The translations under genes were made by a program, and so were the position numbers. Shown here one piece after another: positions 5,691 to 5,765 of a DNA stretch of 5,765 nucleotides. The DNA comes from a bacterium. GTDB lineage: Bacteria > Auribacterota > UBA3054 > B51-G9. The notes under the pieces were generated by a model. It saw nothing but the letters and a program-made list of their open reading frames with translations. It made no database searches and was not told where the DNA came from. Every line of letters starts with the position of its first letter. The stretch's first letter is position 1. The stretch spans positions 1 to 5,765 of the forward strand of contig JAOZNZ010000235.1 of assembly GCA_029933535.1 (NCBI GenBank). Direction: 5' to 3'.

Positions 5691-5765
<75 letters not shown>

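Overview
This is an AT-rich bacterial window (well under half G+C by eye) in which every supported gene lies on the + strand. It starts with the last part of a V/A-type ATPase locus (subunit E). Next come a frame-broken membrane-anchored protein with a carbohydrate-binding-like jelly roll, a family 2 glycosyltransferase, and a very large membrane-anchored protein with an alpha-galactosidase-like (GH36/clan GH-D-like) domain. The last 267 bases are non-coding and hold a mosaic of hairpins and short tandem repeats. A V-type ATPase, an envelope-glycan gene set and many 7-8 base tandem repeats between genes fit an uncultured Gram-negative lineage of the Omnitrophota / Lentisphaerota / Spirochaetota kind. 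That placement is an inference from style, not from a marker gene.

Layout: 21-638 subunit E; 627-678 a heptamer tandem repeat that supplies the last three codons and the stop of that gene; 775-1448 one membrane/jelly-roll gene split by a -1 frame change between 939 and 969; 1452-1487 an octamer tandem repeat; 1520-2422 glycosyltransferase; 2415-5498 glycosidase-like protein, overlapping the glycosyltransferase by 8 bases; 5496-5525 an AT-rich hairpin that includes the glycosidase stop codon; 5639-5657 a second hairpin; 5691-5731 a GC-rich double hairpin; 5731-5765 another heptamer repeat running off the window edge.

How the genes may work together: the glycosyltransferase has the signature of the polyprenyl-phosphate sugar transferases (DPM1/GtrB/ArnC type) with two C-terminal membrane helices. 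The glycosidase-like protein and the broken jelly-roll protein each carry one N-terminal membrane anchor and should face away from the cytoplasm. Building, binding and trimming one surface glycan is the simplest combined reading, and the 8-base overlap argues for coupled expression of transferase and hydrolase. The substrate cannot be read from the sequence. The most distinctive parts are the different tandem repeats that cap successive genes, and the glycosidase-like protein, whose catalytic region departs from the textbook GH36 motif and which has about 370 extra C-terminal residues.
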